Source: an uncultured Dehalococcoidia bacterium
GTDB taxonomy: Bacteria > Chloroflexota > Dehalococcoidia > Lucifugimonadales > Lucifugimonadaceae
Assembly: GCA_958295935.1 (NCBI GenBank)
Contig: OY282385.1
Coordinates: 930,001 to 994,000 of the forward strand
Length of the DNA: 64,000 bases
Direction of reading: 5' to 3'
In this document: positions 28,570-39,324 of the stretch, in pieces
Layout: each line of letters begins with the position of its first letter
Numbering within the stretch: the first letter of the stretch is position 1
Translations under genes and position numbers: made by a program
Notes under the pieces: model-generated
Told to the model about the DNA's origin: nothing
The model's input: only the letters and a program-made list of their open reading frames with translations
The model's database searches: none

Positions 28570-28893
28570 TCAGTCATTGCGGTCTTTCTTGCCGCCGGCA
28601 AACATCCGGCCTATCGCGCCTAAAACACCTTTCACCCCGAAACCTGCCTGCGTCATACCGACTACATTCGATACAGCCTTACCGGCCGCGGTCAGGCCGC
28701 TGATGGCGGGGGCGAGCTCGTCAAGCCTCTGCTCGGTCTTGGAAAGGAGTTTTGTGATCTTGCGATAGAGCAGTAAAGCCATTACCGAAAACAGGAACAG
28801 CGCCAGAATGGCGAACAGGCTGATAGAGATCAGCACGATGTCTCGGACGATCCCCACCACCTCTGGTGCGGTAATGGCCAGCACGTTGATCAT
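28570..28893 (-). CDS. Small membrane protein, DUF948-like
   Basis: A 107-residue protein with one long hydrophobic helix (about residues 16-45, VRDIVLISISLFAILALFLF) and a helical C-terminal half (LLSKTEQRLDELAPAISGLTAAGKAV) resembling DUF948-type proteins that often precede a YtxH gene, as here. The tail ends in a basic GRMFAGGKKDRND. Function is unknown; the two-gene pairing with YtxH is the main support. Confidence 0.7.
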   Translation of the reverse strand: MINVLAITAPEVVGIVRDIVLISISLFAILALFLFSVMALLLYRKITKLLSKTEQRLDELAPAISGLTAAGKAVSNVVGMTQAGFGVKGVLGAIGRMFAGGKKDRND

Positions 28894-29011
28894 TGCAACT
28901 CTCCGGGGAACAGCCTATCGATGTGCGTCCCTGCGTCTATACTACCAGTTGGCGGTTCTATCGTCGAAAATTATCAAGTAAATAGTTAATAAGTAAAAGC
29001 ATGATAAGGAA

Positions 29012-29839
29012 TCATCTTCGGAACAACGTACCCGGCTGACAGCTCCGGCAGTAGTTGGTCTCGCGCCGGTTGGCCGTAATCGCGGTAATCTGCGCGCCGC
29101 ATACCGGGCACGGGCTTCCGCCCTTGCCGTGTACCTTGAGGAAGTCCCGTACCTTGCGGTGTATGTTGGCGCCGACGCGCTCTCTAAGGGTTTCGACTGC
29201 CCTGGCGGGGGTCTCGTAGACGGCTCTATGCAGGCGTTCCACGTCGGCCCCGCTCAACCGATTCCGTTTGGTGAACGGGTAGATCTTCGCTTCGAAGAGG
29301 ATTTCGTCCGCATAGGCGTTGCCGATGCCGGAGACTGCCTGGCCGCGCGTGAGCACGCCCTTTATTTCACCTCTAAAAGGCCTCAGCCGCTCTTTGAACT
29401 CGTCCAGGCTCAGCCGTTCATCCAGCACGTCCGGCCCTTGCGCCTGCAGTCGCGTTATTTCGCCGCGCGCATCCGGGGTTGTGTAGTAAACCTGTCCCAT
29501 TCGCTTCTGGTCGAAGTACCTCAGTTGCATGCCGTCGTCCACGTCCAACACGATGATGGTTGACGCCATGAGCCGAGTTCCGGCGCCGCAGTACTGAAGG
29601 CCGCCCGTCAGCATGGCGCTGATGATCATGGAGCGGTCCGGGCCGATTTCGATCAGCAGCAGCTTCCCCTTACGGTCGATAGCCGTGATCTGTCTGCCCA
29701 CCGCGTCGGTTTTGAACGGGCTGCCGACGAGATTGCGCAGGGTCAACGGCTTGCGCTCGGCAACGGCGGTGATTCGGCGTCCCACGATCCGGGGCTGTAG
29801 GAACTCCTTGACGACTTGCAAGTCTGGAGCTTCCGGCAT
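29012..29839 (-). CDS. mutM: Formamidopyrimidine-DNA glycosylase family (Fpg/Nei)
   Basis: A 275-residue base-excision repair glycosylase. I start it at ATG 29839 so that the protein begins MPEAPDLQVV, giving the catalytic N-terminal Pro2-Glu3 required by the family; the frame also opens 16 codons earlier. The helix-two-turn-helix stretch (VSGIGNAYADEILFEA) and the C-terminal zinc finger CPVCGAQIT...CRSCQPG are intact. PEAP rather than PELP leaves open an Nei-like preference for oxidised pyrimidines. It lies downstream of sigA on the same strand after about 280 bases. Confidence 0.87.
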   Translation of the reverse strand: MPEAPDLQVVKEFLQPRIVGRRITAVAERKPLTLRNLVGSPFKTDAVGRQITAIDRKGKLLLIEIGPDRSMIISAMLTGGLQYCGAGTRLMASTIIVLDVDDGMQLRYFDQKRMGQVYYTTPDARGEITRLQAQGPDVLDERLSLDEFKERLRPFRGEIKGVLTRGQAVSGIGNAYADEILFEAKIYPFTKRNRLSGADVERLHRAVYETPARAVETLRERVGANIHRKVRDFLKVHGKGGSPCPVCGAQITAITANRRETNYCRSCQPGTLFRR

Positions 29840-30118
29840 CTTGTCTCTCTGCTTCTTCGCGTCCCCGTCGGTTTGGCGGAGACGCAATCGCCGCCGCCTT
29901 CATAATCTTTTACTTACCGCGTTGGTGGAAGGCCAAGAACGGAAACTGACGGACTGCTTGGCCCGCTCAGACGTCTCTCCCTCTGACCGACGGTTTCTCT
30001 GGGCTGGCTTTGTGGATTCCTGCCCGCCGCATTGGGTGCAGATTTGGGCGGGAACGACAGCGATGAGCCATTTCATACGGCTACGCGGTTCGCCAAAGGC
30101 CGGCCATGGGGCCGGGTA

Positions 30119-31669
<1,551 letters not shown>

Positions 31670-31674
31670 AAGCT

Positions 31675-33522
31675 CTAGGACCGTCTTGGGAAGACGAGTT
31701 TCAGGTCGGAGTCGGTCGCAGCGGCGCGCTGACGCATCTTCAGCAGTTCATCTGCGGGCGCGCCCGGGCCCATCTGCGCAAACGCCTCCTTCTGCAATTG
31801 TTTGAGGCGTCTTAGGTAACGTTCGTGAAGGCGTCGCACAGTCTGTGATACGTCCTGAACTTTGGTCAGATGGTCGCAGGGTGGGAGCGGTTTTGACTTG
31901 AGTCGCTCGATTCTACCCGCCAATTGGTCATCGGCGGAAGCAGCAAACCCTGTGAGTGTATGCGAGGTTCGCCACGTCGTAAAGATCGTACGATTGCCAG
32001 AATCCAGGAAATGTTCTTCAGGCATGGCCGTAGCGTAGTCTCTCAGGTCTTCGTTGGACAGCACCAAAGATAGCAGGTGCTCTTCCAGGCCGTTTTCGCT
32101 CGACGCCTCCAAAGCCTTTCCTATTTGCGAGGGGTCAAGCCTCTCTTCCGGCTGAGTTCGCGCGTTGCGCGGGCGGTGCTGCGGTCTTCCGTAAGTACCG
32201 TGCTGCCGCGCACCTCGCATCATAGATCGCAGCCGTTCCGAGGAGACGGATATGATCTCTGCCAGGCGGGTCAGATAGCGGTCCTGCTCAAAGGCGTTGC
32301 CAACGGTGAGTATGATGGGTCGGAGTTCTTCTACGAGCCTGCCCTTGCCGTCGCCTGTTGACAGGTCATGGCGTGCGGCGTAGGCGGTCATGAGGTATTC
32401 GAGCAGCGGCTGCGCTTGTGCGATCGAGGTTCGCCAGGCCTCCGGGTCTGCCCGGATGGCTTCGTCGGGGTCTTTACCGGTTTCCGACCGGGCTACGTAT
32501 AGCGCCGCGCCGTTGTTCGGACCGCTCCCGGCACTTCCGCGCCAGGCGTCCTCGAGGTTGCGCAGGGTGGCCTCCTCGCCGGCGGCGTCGCTGTCGAGGC
32601 ACAGTGTGACGCGGGCCGTTGTGCCTTGGGGCGGGCGGGCCAGCAACTTCGACAGGATTTCCAATTGTGCAGCCGTCACCGCCGTTCCCATACAAGCCAC
32701 TACGTTCTTGAAGCCGTGCTCATGGGCGGTTATGACGTCTACGTAACCCTCCACGACGACGGCGCTCGCGGATTTTCTGATCGAATCGGCGGCCCAATCG
32801 AGTCCGTACAGCGACGCCGATTTATCGAACATCGCCGTCGCCTGCGTGTTGAGGTACTTTGGCTCGGTTCCGTCGAGGCTCCGCGCTCCGAATCCTACGG
32901 TCCTGCCCTGGGAGTCATGGATTTCAAAGGTGACCCTGCCCCGGAACATGTCGCGCCACTCGCCTGCCCTGCTGCGAGTAAGCAGGCCGGCTTCGACCGC
33001 GTCTTGGGCGCTGACGCCCTTGTTTCGCAGGTGCCCGCCCAGCGTTTCCATGCCGACAGGGGCCAGCCCGATGCCCCGGCGGTTGAATAGGTCGCGAGAG
33101 ATCCGGCGCGACTCGAGGTAAGCCCTCGCATCTTTTCCATCGGGGCCGTTGAGCACGTCCCGAAAATAGCGGGCCGCAACTTCGTTGGCCTGGAACGCGG
33201 AGCTATTCGGGCGCTTGACGGTCTCGCGACTGCTGGAATCGATCCCGTACCGCTGGGCGAGTTGCCTGAGGGCCTCTCCGAACGGCAGGTTCTCCTGTTT
33301 CATCAGGAAGGAAACAACGTCCCCGCCTGTGGAGCAACTGCCGAAGCAATGCCAGTTACCCGCCTCGGGATAGACCACGAAGGAGGGCGTTCGCTCTGAA
33401 TGGAACGGGCAGAGGGCTTTCGGGGTGCGGGACGAGGGGTCGAGGTCAACGTACTCAGAGACGATCTGAGCGATGTTCGCTCTCTGTTTTACTTCGTCCA
33501 GCAGTGACATCGTTCCATTCAT
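31675..33522 (-). CDS. dnaG: DNA primase
   Basis: A 615-residue primase that lays RNA primers for replication. The zinc-binding domain has Cys38, His41, Cys59 and Cys63 (CPFH and WHCFGSC). The catalytic core shows the TOPRIM stretch [20 protein letters not shown] and the [10 protein letters not shown] metal site. The C-terminal third is the helicase-interacting domain. The start at 33522 gives [17 protein letters not shown]; an internal ATG at codon 5 is possible. It is followed immediately by sigA. Confidence 0.95.
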   Translation of the reverse strand: MNGTMSLLDEVKQRANIAQIVSEYVDLDPSSRTPKALCPFHSERTPSFVVYPEAGNWHCFGSCSTGGDVVSFLMKQENLPFGEALRQLAQRYGIDSSSRETVKRPNSSAFQANEVAARYFRDVLNGPDGKDARAYLESRRISRDLFNRRGIGLAPVGMETLGGHLRNKGVSAQDAVEAGLLTRSRAGEWRDMFRGRVTFEIHDSQGRTVGFGARSLDGTEPKYLNTQATAMFDKSASLYGLDWAADSIRKSASAVVVEGYVDVITAHEHGFKNVVACMGTAVTAAQLEILSKLLARPPQGTTARVTLCLDSDAAGEEATLRNLEDAWRGSAGSGPNNGAALYVARSETGKDPDEAIRADPEAWRTSIAQAQPLLEYLMTAYAARHDLSTGDGKGRLVEELRPIILTVGNAFEQDRYLTRLAEIISVSSERLRSMMRGARQHGTYGRPQHRPRNARTQPEERLDPSQIGKALEASSENGLEEHLLSLVLSNEDLRDYATAMPEEHFLDSGNRTIFTTWRTSHTLTGFAASADDQLAGRIERLKSKPLPPCDHLTKVQDVSQTVRRLHERYLRRLKQLQKEAFAQMGPGAPADELLKMRQRAAATDSDLKLVFPRRS

Positions 33523-33646
33523 TCGGCTTGGCGCGGCGGCCGGCTTCTGCGCTGAGGCAGTGTACTCTCGCTTCCGGAGGTTTTGGCAGCCGCCTGGGTA
33601 TACGTATCAAGTATATGGGCAGAGCGGCGTACTTGGGCGGCGATGA

Positions 33647-34738
33647 TCATATCCGTCCCTGGAAGACGTTCTCGCTGATGCCCGGCCTCAGCCGTTCTGC
33701 GAGCATGATCGCGAAGTTGTCAGTCATGCCGCACAGATAGTCCGCTGCGGCCTGTTCGTCAGTGTCCGACAGATTCCTGATCCATTCCGGCACCTGGCTC
33801 ACGTCGCTTGACAGGTTCTCCAACAGCAATTCCACGATTGCGGCAGCGTTGCGGCCTTCCCTGCTGTCACTTATGGGCAGGTATACGCGCTCGAACATGA
33901 AGTCGCGCAGGCTGGTGGTCACCTGGGTCAGATCGTCAGACATGCGGATCCATGGTTGAGCCTCTTCTATGTTTCCGGTCGCGTCTGAGGAGGCGTGTAT
34001 GACGCCGGTAACAAGGGTGTTTACGCGTTGGGAGTGCCGCTCGCCGAGCGCTTCCACGGCGCCTTCGGGCAGATCATCATTGGACAGGATGCCCGCGCGG
34101 ATGGCATCCCCGATATCGTGCGCCAAATATGCAAGGGCATCGGACAGACGGACGATCTGGGCCTCGAGAGAGAGGTTGGCTACCGGCTCGCGGTCCATGA
34201 AACGGCCCTGTGGCTTGGAGTGCCGCCTTATGCCTTCCACGACCTCCCTCGTGAGGTTGAGTCCCCGGCCTTCTTTTTCAAATCTCTCGACTATCCTCAC
34301 AGAGTGTCTGGAGTGGTGGAATCCGCCTGGGAGGAGGCGGTCCAGCACGGCCTCTCCTATGTGGCCGAACGGAGTGTGGCCAATGTCGTGCCCCAACGCG
34401 ATCGCCTCGACCAGGTCTTCGTTGAGATTCAGTGCGCGGGCGATAGTCCGACCGATCTGGGAGACTTCCAGGGTGTGCGTCAACCTGGTGACGTAGTGGT
34501 CGCCCATTGGAGCCACGAATACCTGGCTCTTGTGCTTGAGCCGCCTGAATGAGTTGGTGTGGAGTATGCGGTCGCGGTCTCTTTGGAACTCCGTTCGCAC
34601 CGGTGAAGGCGGCTCCGGGTGGAGGCGGCCCTGGCTAGCCGAGGACCGGACGGCAAACGGGGACAGCGTTTCCTCCCGCTCTTCCAGGCGAAGACGCACG
34701 ACGGGGTGATAAGAGGCTTGCTTGGATCCGGAATTCAT
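33647..34738 (-). CDS. dgt: dGTPase-like HD-domain triphosphohydrolase
   Basis: A 363-residue HD phosphohydrolase of the deoxyguanosinetriphosphate triphosphohydrolase-like family, which removes triphosphate from dNTPs. The signature runs RTEFQRDRDRILHTNSFRRL, TRLTHTLEVSQIGRTIA and GHDIGHTPFGHIGE, giving the metal-binding His and Asp residues. I start at ATG 34738 (MNSGSK); the frame extends 34 codons further upstream without conserved sequence. It sits between plsC and dnaG on the same strand, a frequent dgt-dnaG-rpoD order. The nucleotide preference is not readable. Confidence 0.88.
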   Translation of the reverse strand: MNSGSKQASYHPVVRLRLEEREETLSPFAVRSSASQGRLHPEPPSPVRTEFQRDRDRILHTNSFRRLKHKSQVFVAPMGDHYVTRLTHTLEVSQIGRTIARALNLNEDLVEAIALGHDIGHTPFGHIGEAVLDRLLPGGFHHSRHSVRIVERFEKEGRGLNLTREVVEGIRRHSKPQGRFMDREPVANLSLEAQIVRLSDALAYLAHDIGDAIRAGILSNDDLPEGAVEALGERHSQRVNTLVTGVIHASSDATGNIEEAQPWIRMSDDLTQVTTSLRDFMFERVYLPISDSREGRNAAAIVELLLENLSSDVSQVPEWIRNLSDTDEQAAADYLCGMTDNFAIMLAERLRPGISENVFQGRI

Positions 34739-34925
34739 ACGCTCAGGATACGCGGTAAGCAAGCGGCGGTGAATATGGCATTTCAGAGGGTATTCTCCTG
34801 GCAGGGTCCAAAGCGGTTGCACGCAGAGGATGTCTGGCACGGGGAGGCTGCCGTCCCGCGCGCATGACCTCGTCCGGGTCGTGCTGCGAATCCCGGGGCA
34901 GGCTGTCGAACTGATCCGGGTTGCG

Positions 34926-35612
34926 CTAGAGGTCGTTCAGGTTGGCGGTGAAGCGGTATGGACCTCCCGCGGTTTCACTGTACGCTCCCCTGCTGGACGC
35001 CGGGATCAGATCAGCGATACGGCGCATGATCTCGTCGGTGGCTGCGGTGAGTCTTTGCCTTATGGGCGCGTCCCCTTCCCGCAGCACTTTGAACGGGGGG
35101 CCGATGTTCAGGGTCAAGACGCCGGTCGGTCTTGTAACGCCAACGACTCCCTGTAATTTGCCTGTGCCTGTGAGACCGGCTGGCAGTACGGCTGCGTTGG
35201 TGATGGAAGCGAGGTGCGCCACGCCGGGTTTGCCTGCTTGCAGGATTCCGGAGCGGCTCCTCGTGCCTTCGGGAAACAGGATGATGGTGCGATCATGTTT
35301 CCTAAGTCTCGATGAGGCCCAGTTCAGGGCGCGCATGTCCGCTCCCGACCTGTCGACAGGATGTACTCCGTAGCCGTTTAGCAGGAACCTCATTACCGGG
35401 TTCGAGAAGAGTTCCTTCTTGGCCATGAACAGCGGGGGCCTGTCGAGCGCAGAGGCGACTACTGCCGGGTCTATGTTGGCGAGGTGGTTCGCGACGACGA
35501 TGAGCGGTCCCTTTGGGGGTATGTGTTCCCGCCCGGTTACGGTGTATTGTGCAAAGATTCGCAGGGAGACTTTGAAAGCCGAATTGGCTATGGGGAACAA
35601 CCACTGCTTCAT
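34926..35612 (-). CDS. plsC: 1-acyl-sn-glycerol-3-phosphate acyltransferase
   Basis: A 228-residue membrane-associated acyltransferase that adds the second acyl chain in phosphatidic acid synthesis. The catalytic HX4D motif is NHLANID (His43, Asp48) and the glycerol-phosphate-binding motif is FPEGTRSRSG. One N-terminal hydrophobic segment anchors it. Its ATG overlaps the cmk stop by four bases, and cmk-plsC is a conserved pairing. Length is normal. Confidence 0.93.
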   Translation of the reverse strand: MKQWLFPIANSAFKVSLRIFAQYTVTGREHIPPKGPLIVVANHLANIDPAVVASALDRPPLFMAKKELFSNPVMRFLLNGYGVHPVDRSGADMRALNWASSRLRKHDRTIILFPEGTRSRSGILQAGKPGVAHLASITNAAVLPAGLTGTGKLQGVVGVTRPTGVLTLNIGPPFKVLREGDAPIRQRLTAATDEIMRRIADLIPASSRGAYSETAGGPYRFTANLNDL

Positions 35613-36262
35613 CTTTGGGCCTCCTCTGCGAGCAAAGCCATAGACTCCACGACCTGCTCCAAGGTCATGTGATCGGTGGAGAGTATTCGGGCGTCACGCG
35701 CCGGGACGAGGGGCGCTTCCCGACGGCTTGAGTCGATGTTGTCGCGCCGCCGCAACTCATCGAGCACCTCTTCGTACCCGGCGTTCTCGCCGATGCAGTC
35801 TCGCTCCCTGTGGCGCCTTTCGGCGCGGGTTTCCTCTGACGCGGTGAGGAATATCTTGAGGTCAGCATTGGGCATTACGACGGTTCCAATGTCCCTTCCC
35901 GCCATGACGACGCGGCCAGATCTTCCAAATCTGCGCTGCGCCTCCACCATGCTCGCGCGTACTTCGGCTATTGCGGACACGTATGAGACGCGCCGGTCAA
36001 CATCCGCGGAGTGTAGCGCGGCGCCGATGTTTTCTCCGTCGAGGGTTATGGCGGCGGGCGCGCCTGCTCTGGGCAGGGCTTCGATGCGTGCCCGACCGAC
36101 AGCCTGAATGACTGCCTGCCTGGTCAATGCGCGCGCGGCTGCCAGCGCCGCCGCCCGGTACATCAGGCCAGTGTCGAGGAATGAGAAGCCGAGCCGTTCG
36201 GCGAGCTTCCACCCAGCGGTGGACTTGCCCGATCCGGCCGGGCCATCTATGGCTATCTTCAT
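35609..36262 (-). CDS. cmk: Cytidylate kinase
   Basis: A 217-residue kinase phosphorylating CMP and dCMP. The P-loop GPAGSGKST lies at residues 7-15, followed by GFSFLDTGLMYRAAALAAA, and VMAGRDIGTVVMPNADLKIFLTA and a LID region rich in Arg are typical. It is translationally coupled to plsC. Its start lies beside an intergenic repeat that fills the divergent gap to the CvpA gene. Confidence 0.94.
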   Translation of the reverse strand: MKIAIDGPAGSGKSTAGWKLAERLGFSFLDTGLMYRAAALAAARALTRQAVIQAVGRARIEALPRAGAPAAITLDGENIGAALHSADVDRRVSYVSAIAEVRASMVEAQRRFGRSGRVVMAGRDIGTVVMPNADLKIFLTASEETRAERRHRERDCIGENAGYEEVLDELRRRDNIDSSRREAPLVPARDARILSTDHMTLEQVVESMALLAEEAQR

Positions 36263-36390
36263 CAGTTCACTGCTGGCAGCGGACGGGACCGCTGCTATAC
36301 TCGCACCGGTCCGCAGAATACTGCGCGCCGCTTTTGAGGCCTTCCTTGCGCTCGCCGGAGATTACTAGAGTTCTCTCTCGCAGTCAGTCA

Positions 36391-36507
36391 CAGAGTGTCT
36401 GAAAATGCTCCTCTCCATAAAGAGACCTTTGCCTGACAAGGCCATCCTCTCGTCGTTCCGGCTTTCGCCGGAGCGGCGGTCGGCGGACAACATCGGAATG
36501 ACGGAGG
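36391..36507. repeat. Dispersed intergenic element, copy A
   Basis: This gap segment shares a 20-base core (36421-36440, AGAGACCTTTGCCTGACAAG) with three other intergenic sites in the window, at 37777, 41861 and 53089. The left end reads GAGTGTCTGAAAATG, like the terminus of the copy at 41829. It also contains a REP-like palindrome TTCCGGCTTTCGCCGGA and a GGAATGAC tail. It lies between divergent cmk and cvpA. The right boundary is approximate. Confidence 0.55.
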
Positions 36508-36547
36508 GTTGGCCGGCTGGTACGGCTGTCCACAGGGTGGATTCTGC

Positions 36548-37168
36548 ATGAATTTTTTGGATTGGGTCCTGCTGGTCTTTCTGGCCGGCGCGGCGCTCTT
36601 GGGTTTTCGAAACGGGTTGGTCAGTTCGCTACTGGCCGCTTTGTCCATCTATGTTTCTCTGCTGATCAGCGGGCAGTTTGCCGGGCGCGTGCTGGGCCTG
36701 TTGCCTATCAGCGTGGAGAGTGAAGCGCTATCGACCGCGCTCGGCTACGTGATAATTTTCGTGGCGCTTTTCATTGCCAGCCGTATCGCCGCCGCCGCTT
36801 TGAACAAGGCGCTGAGCCTCTCTTTCGTGGGATGGGTCAATCAGCTGGGCGGTGTCGCGCTGGCTGTAGTGGCTTGGGTGTTCCTGGCTGGTGCGTTGAT
36901 GAGCGTTGGGGCTCGTTATGCGTACGTGTTCGATAATCAGGACGAGTCAGGCAATCCGGTTGAACGGGCGGTGAAGGAGTTGGTAGTGAACAGGTCGAGA
37001 GAGTGGGTTGATGAATTGCTGACAAGCTCTGCAACTGTCCCGGTACTTCTGGACGTCAAGGATTTTCTGCCGGGCGGCATGCTTGGAATCGCGCCTGCGG
37101 ATTTCAGCACTGCACTTGATATTCTGGAAGAGCGCGTGGCGGACGCGGACAGAGAATCCGGCGGGTAG
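36548..37168 (+). CDS. CvpA-family membrane protein
   Basis: A 206-residue protein with four N-terminal hydrophobic segments (FLDWVLLVFLAGAALLGFRNG, AALSIYVSLLISGQFAG, VIIFVALFIASRIAAAAL, GVALAVVAWVFLAGALMSVG), matching the CvpA family linked to colicin V secretion and membrane integrity in enterobacteria. I start at ATG 36548 (MNFLDW); upstream codons are unconserved. The soluble C-terminal 80 residues carry an acidic tail. It precedes an HNH gene by 34 bases. The molecular function in this organism is unknown. Confidence 0.8.
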   Translation: MNFLDWVLLVFLAGAALLGFRNGLVSSLLAALSIYVSLLISGQFAGRVLGLLPISVESEALSTALGYVIIFVALFIASRIAAAALNKALSLSFVGWVNQLGGVALAVVAWVFLAGALMSVGARYAYVFDNQDESGNPVERAVKELVVNRSREWVDELLTSSATVPVLLDVKDFLPGGMLGIAPADFSTALDILEERVADADRESGG

Positions 37169-37202
37169 AATCGTCCTTCGCTTAGGCCCTTCACGAAGTG
37201 GA

Positions 37203-37745
37203 ATGATCACCCGCGCGCCCGTCTTGGTCCTGAACCAGAACTACCAACCGCTGAACGTATGCGACGCGAAGCGGGCGGTTTCTCTGTTGGGGCGCGGCAA
37301 GGCTGAGGCGATCGAGGAGAGCCCGCGTTACCTTCACAGTGCGACGAGTATCTTTCCGTTGCCTGAAGTAATACGTCTGATCTACCTGGTGAGGCGCCCA
37401 TTGCACCGTCGCAAGCTATCGAGGCGAGAGGTGTTCGTGCGTGACGGATATAGCTGCCAATACTGTGGGAAGAGGACTCGCGATCTAACCTTGGACCACG
37501 TCTTGCCGCGCTCTCGCGGGGGTGGTCACACGTGGCAGAACATCGTAAGCGCATGCACCCCTTGCAATCACCGAAAGGCTGGCCGCACGCCCCGGGAAGC
37601 TCACATGGCGTTGCGCACACGCCCGCGCGAACCTGCACCAAACCCCTACGCCTTCTTCCACGCCCGGCGGATATTGGCTACGTGGCGGCCATTTCTGCCG
37701 TGGGTACAGGAATATCCGCTCAGCGACAGAGGCGGCCATCTTTAA
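37203..37745 (+). CDS. HNH endonuclease domain protein
   Basis: A 180-residue protein beginning VLVLNQNYQPLNVCDAKRAV, the opening of a widespread single-copy bacterial HNH family. The nuclease core includes REVFVRDGYSCQYCGKRTRDL, LTLDHVLPRSRGG and ACTPCNHRKAGRTP, giving two CxxC zinc ribbons and the His-Asn-His residues. The family is chromosomal and conserved, not a mobile homing enzyme, though its role is unclear. ATG 37203 is chosen since the conserved start follows. The TAA stop falls inside the left end of an intergenic repeat (copy B). Confidence 0.88.
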   Translation: MITRAPVLVLNQNYQPLNVCDAKRAVSLLGRGKAEAIEESPRYLHSATSIFPLPEVIRLIYLVRRPLHRRKLSRREVFVRDGYSCQYCGKRTRDLTLDHVLPRSRGGGHTWQNIVSACTPCNHRKAGRTPREAHMALRTRPREPAPNPYAFFHARRILATWRPFLPWVQEYPLSDRGGHL

Positions 37746-37948
37746 GAGGTCGCCAAAGAGCGCTCCCCTACCGGCAAGAGGCCTTTGACCAACAGGCACT
37801 CGCTGGATTACGGCTTGCGAGGAATGACGGTCCGCGGGCTGCGCAGCTCAGTTCACCCTCGTCCCTCGCCTACGCAGAAGCAGCCGGCTCGAACCCTCAC
37901 CCCTCTCACGGGGGAAGGGGCTTGTCAGGCGTCCTTTCGGGCGCCCGG
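37742..37948. repeat. Dispersed intergenic element, copy B
   Basis: The left end TTAAGAGGTCGCCAAAG (from 37742) resembles the left terminus of the copy at 41829, the 20-base core is at 37777-37796 (AGAGGCCTTTGACCAACAGG), and the right end CTTGTCAGGCGTCC matches CTTGTTAGACACCC of that copy. The HNH stop codon lies in the left end and the stop of the minus-strand PSP1-like frame lies in the right end. It contains a CCCCTCTCACGGGGG-type inverted segment. No gene is seen inside. Confidence 0.55.
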
Positions 37949-38182
37949 AAGAGGACCGCGAGAGATTAGGCGCGCCGCTAGACCAGAGGGTTTGACCGAA
38001 CTGCCGGGGACCAACTGCTCCGGGGCGATAGCCACCTCTGCCTCCACCGGATGCGGCTCTCCGTCCAACTTGACTTCCACCCGATCTCCTGGTTGAAGGC
38101 CGACGAGAGCGGTTCCCACGAACCTGATGGGAGAATTCCTGGCGGTCCTGACTCCTGCGATAGACCCCCTCCGCAGAATCAC
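37925..38182 (-). pseudogene. Short PSP1-like frame, probably a truncated gene
   Basis: An 85-codon frame whose ATG overlaps the holB stop by four bases. Residues 8-56 (IAGVRTARNSPIRFVG, VGLQPGDRVEVKL, VEAEVAIAPEQLV) resemble the N-terminal half of PSP1/RicT-domain proteins, which typically follow holB and are about 270 residues. The frame then degrades and ends inside an intergenic repeat at 37925, so the C-terminal domain is missing. It could be a genuine small protein, but the holB neighbourhood and the break at the repeat favour a gene cut short by the element. The homology is judged by eye. Confidence 0.45.
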
Positions 38183-39324
38183 GACGCGGATCCACCGTCG
38201 GCTTCGGCGCTCGCCGTTGCCGGCGCTGGCACGGCGCTTGGGTCAACGCCGGGCAGATCTAGCATCATCACTTCCAACGCCAGTTGCGGCATGGCGTTCG
38301 CCCAGAGTGCGTCTAGAGTAAGTTCCACCGAATGAGCGGAGCGCGCAACGGCATCCGTGTCGAGCAAGGCGGCAATAGCCGAGAGCGACGTCAGCCAATC
38401 CGTGTTGATCACCTGCTCATGCAGTCCGTGGGCCGCAAAGGCGACGTCGCGCCACCATTCCAGCCACGCGCCGATCTCGTCCATGGCGGCCGCCCGGTCC
38501 CTCCGGAAAGTACTCGACACGTCCCGGGCGTATCTGAACCGCTCCTCTATGTCCCCGGTCAGAGCGGAAAATATTCGCAGCGCGGTCTGGTTGCGCCTAT
38601 CCATGGCGGTTGGGTCCCGGAGTGCGTCTATGGCCCAGCCAGGGCGGCCTCTCGCAGCGCGCGCTAACGCGGATGCCGTATCGGGGCCGGCGTTGAACCT
38701 TTCGACCAACATGCGCTCTATCACGCCGGCGGCGACGAGGCGCAGTTTGACGTGCTGGCAGCGGGATACCACGGTTTGGGGCAGCTGAGTGGAAGAGGGG
38801 GCAACCAGTACGATCAGCACGCTGTCTGCGGGTTCTTCCAAGGTTTTCAGCAGTCGGTTGGCGGCCTCCGGAGTCATAGTTTCTGCGCCGTCGATGATGA
38901 AGACTCTGCACCGTCCCTCGAACGGCTTGAGCGACGCCTCGCGCTGTAGTTCACCAACGTGTTCGATTCCGATGGTATTGCGGGAGCGCCCACCCGCGCT
39001 GCCCTGCCCTGACGCCTTCTGCGGCGACGGGAGCGGAGTATCGACGTCGATCACCCTGACGTCTGCGTAGAGGCTGCGAGCGATTCGGTCGCATGGGGAG
39101 CAGGCGCCGCACGGAGGGAGCGGCACATTTCCGAAAAGGTCGGGAACCGGGATGCAGTTGACCGCGCGGGCGAGGTCCATAGCAAGGGTTTTCCTGCCAG
39201 TGCGCTCCGGCCCGGTAAAGAGATATGCGTGGCTGGTGCGTTCAATCTCGACCGCGCCGGATAACAGCCGCACCGCGCCCGGGTGGCCAAAGGTTTGCCA
39301 GCCTCTTGCAGTCTGCTCAGACAA
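38179..39324 (-). CDS. holB: DNA polymerase III delta-prime subunit
   Basis: A 381-residue clamp-loader subunit of the AAA+ fold. The P-loop is present but altered (GPERTGRKT), as expected for delta-prime, which does not need ATP hydrolysis. The zinc module is visible as CGACSPCDRI, with another Cys upstream, and IDGAETMTPEAANRLLKTLEEP is the family's sensor region. Its 5' end overlaps the lysA stop by eight bases, so holB is probably co-transcribed with lysA. The ending is followed by the short PSP1-like frame. Confidence 0.88.
   Translation of the reverse strand: MSEQTARGWQTFGHPGAVRLLSGAVEIERTSHAYLFTGPERTGRKTLAMDLARAVNCIPVPDLFGNVPLPPCGACSPCDRIARSLYADVRVIDVDTPLPSPQKASGQGSAGGRSRNTIGIEHVGELQREASLKPFEGRCRVFIIDGAETMTPEAANRLLKTLEEPADSVLIVLVAPSSTQLPQTVVSRCQHVKLRLVAAGVIERMLVERFNAGPDTASALARAARGRPGWAIDALRDPTAMDRRNQTALRIFSALTGDIEERFRYARDVSSTFRRDRAAAMDEIGAWLEWWRDVAFAAHGLHEQVINTDWLTSLSAIAALLDTDAVARSAHSVELTLDALWANAMPQLALEVMMLDLPGVDPSAVPAPATASAEADGGSAS

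Noticed and set aside
37742-37948. Searching intergenic repeats as a CRISPR array
   Set aside because: The repeats are dispersed single copies with no regular spacers.
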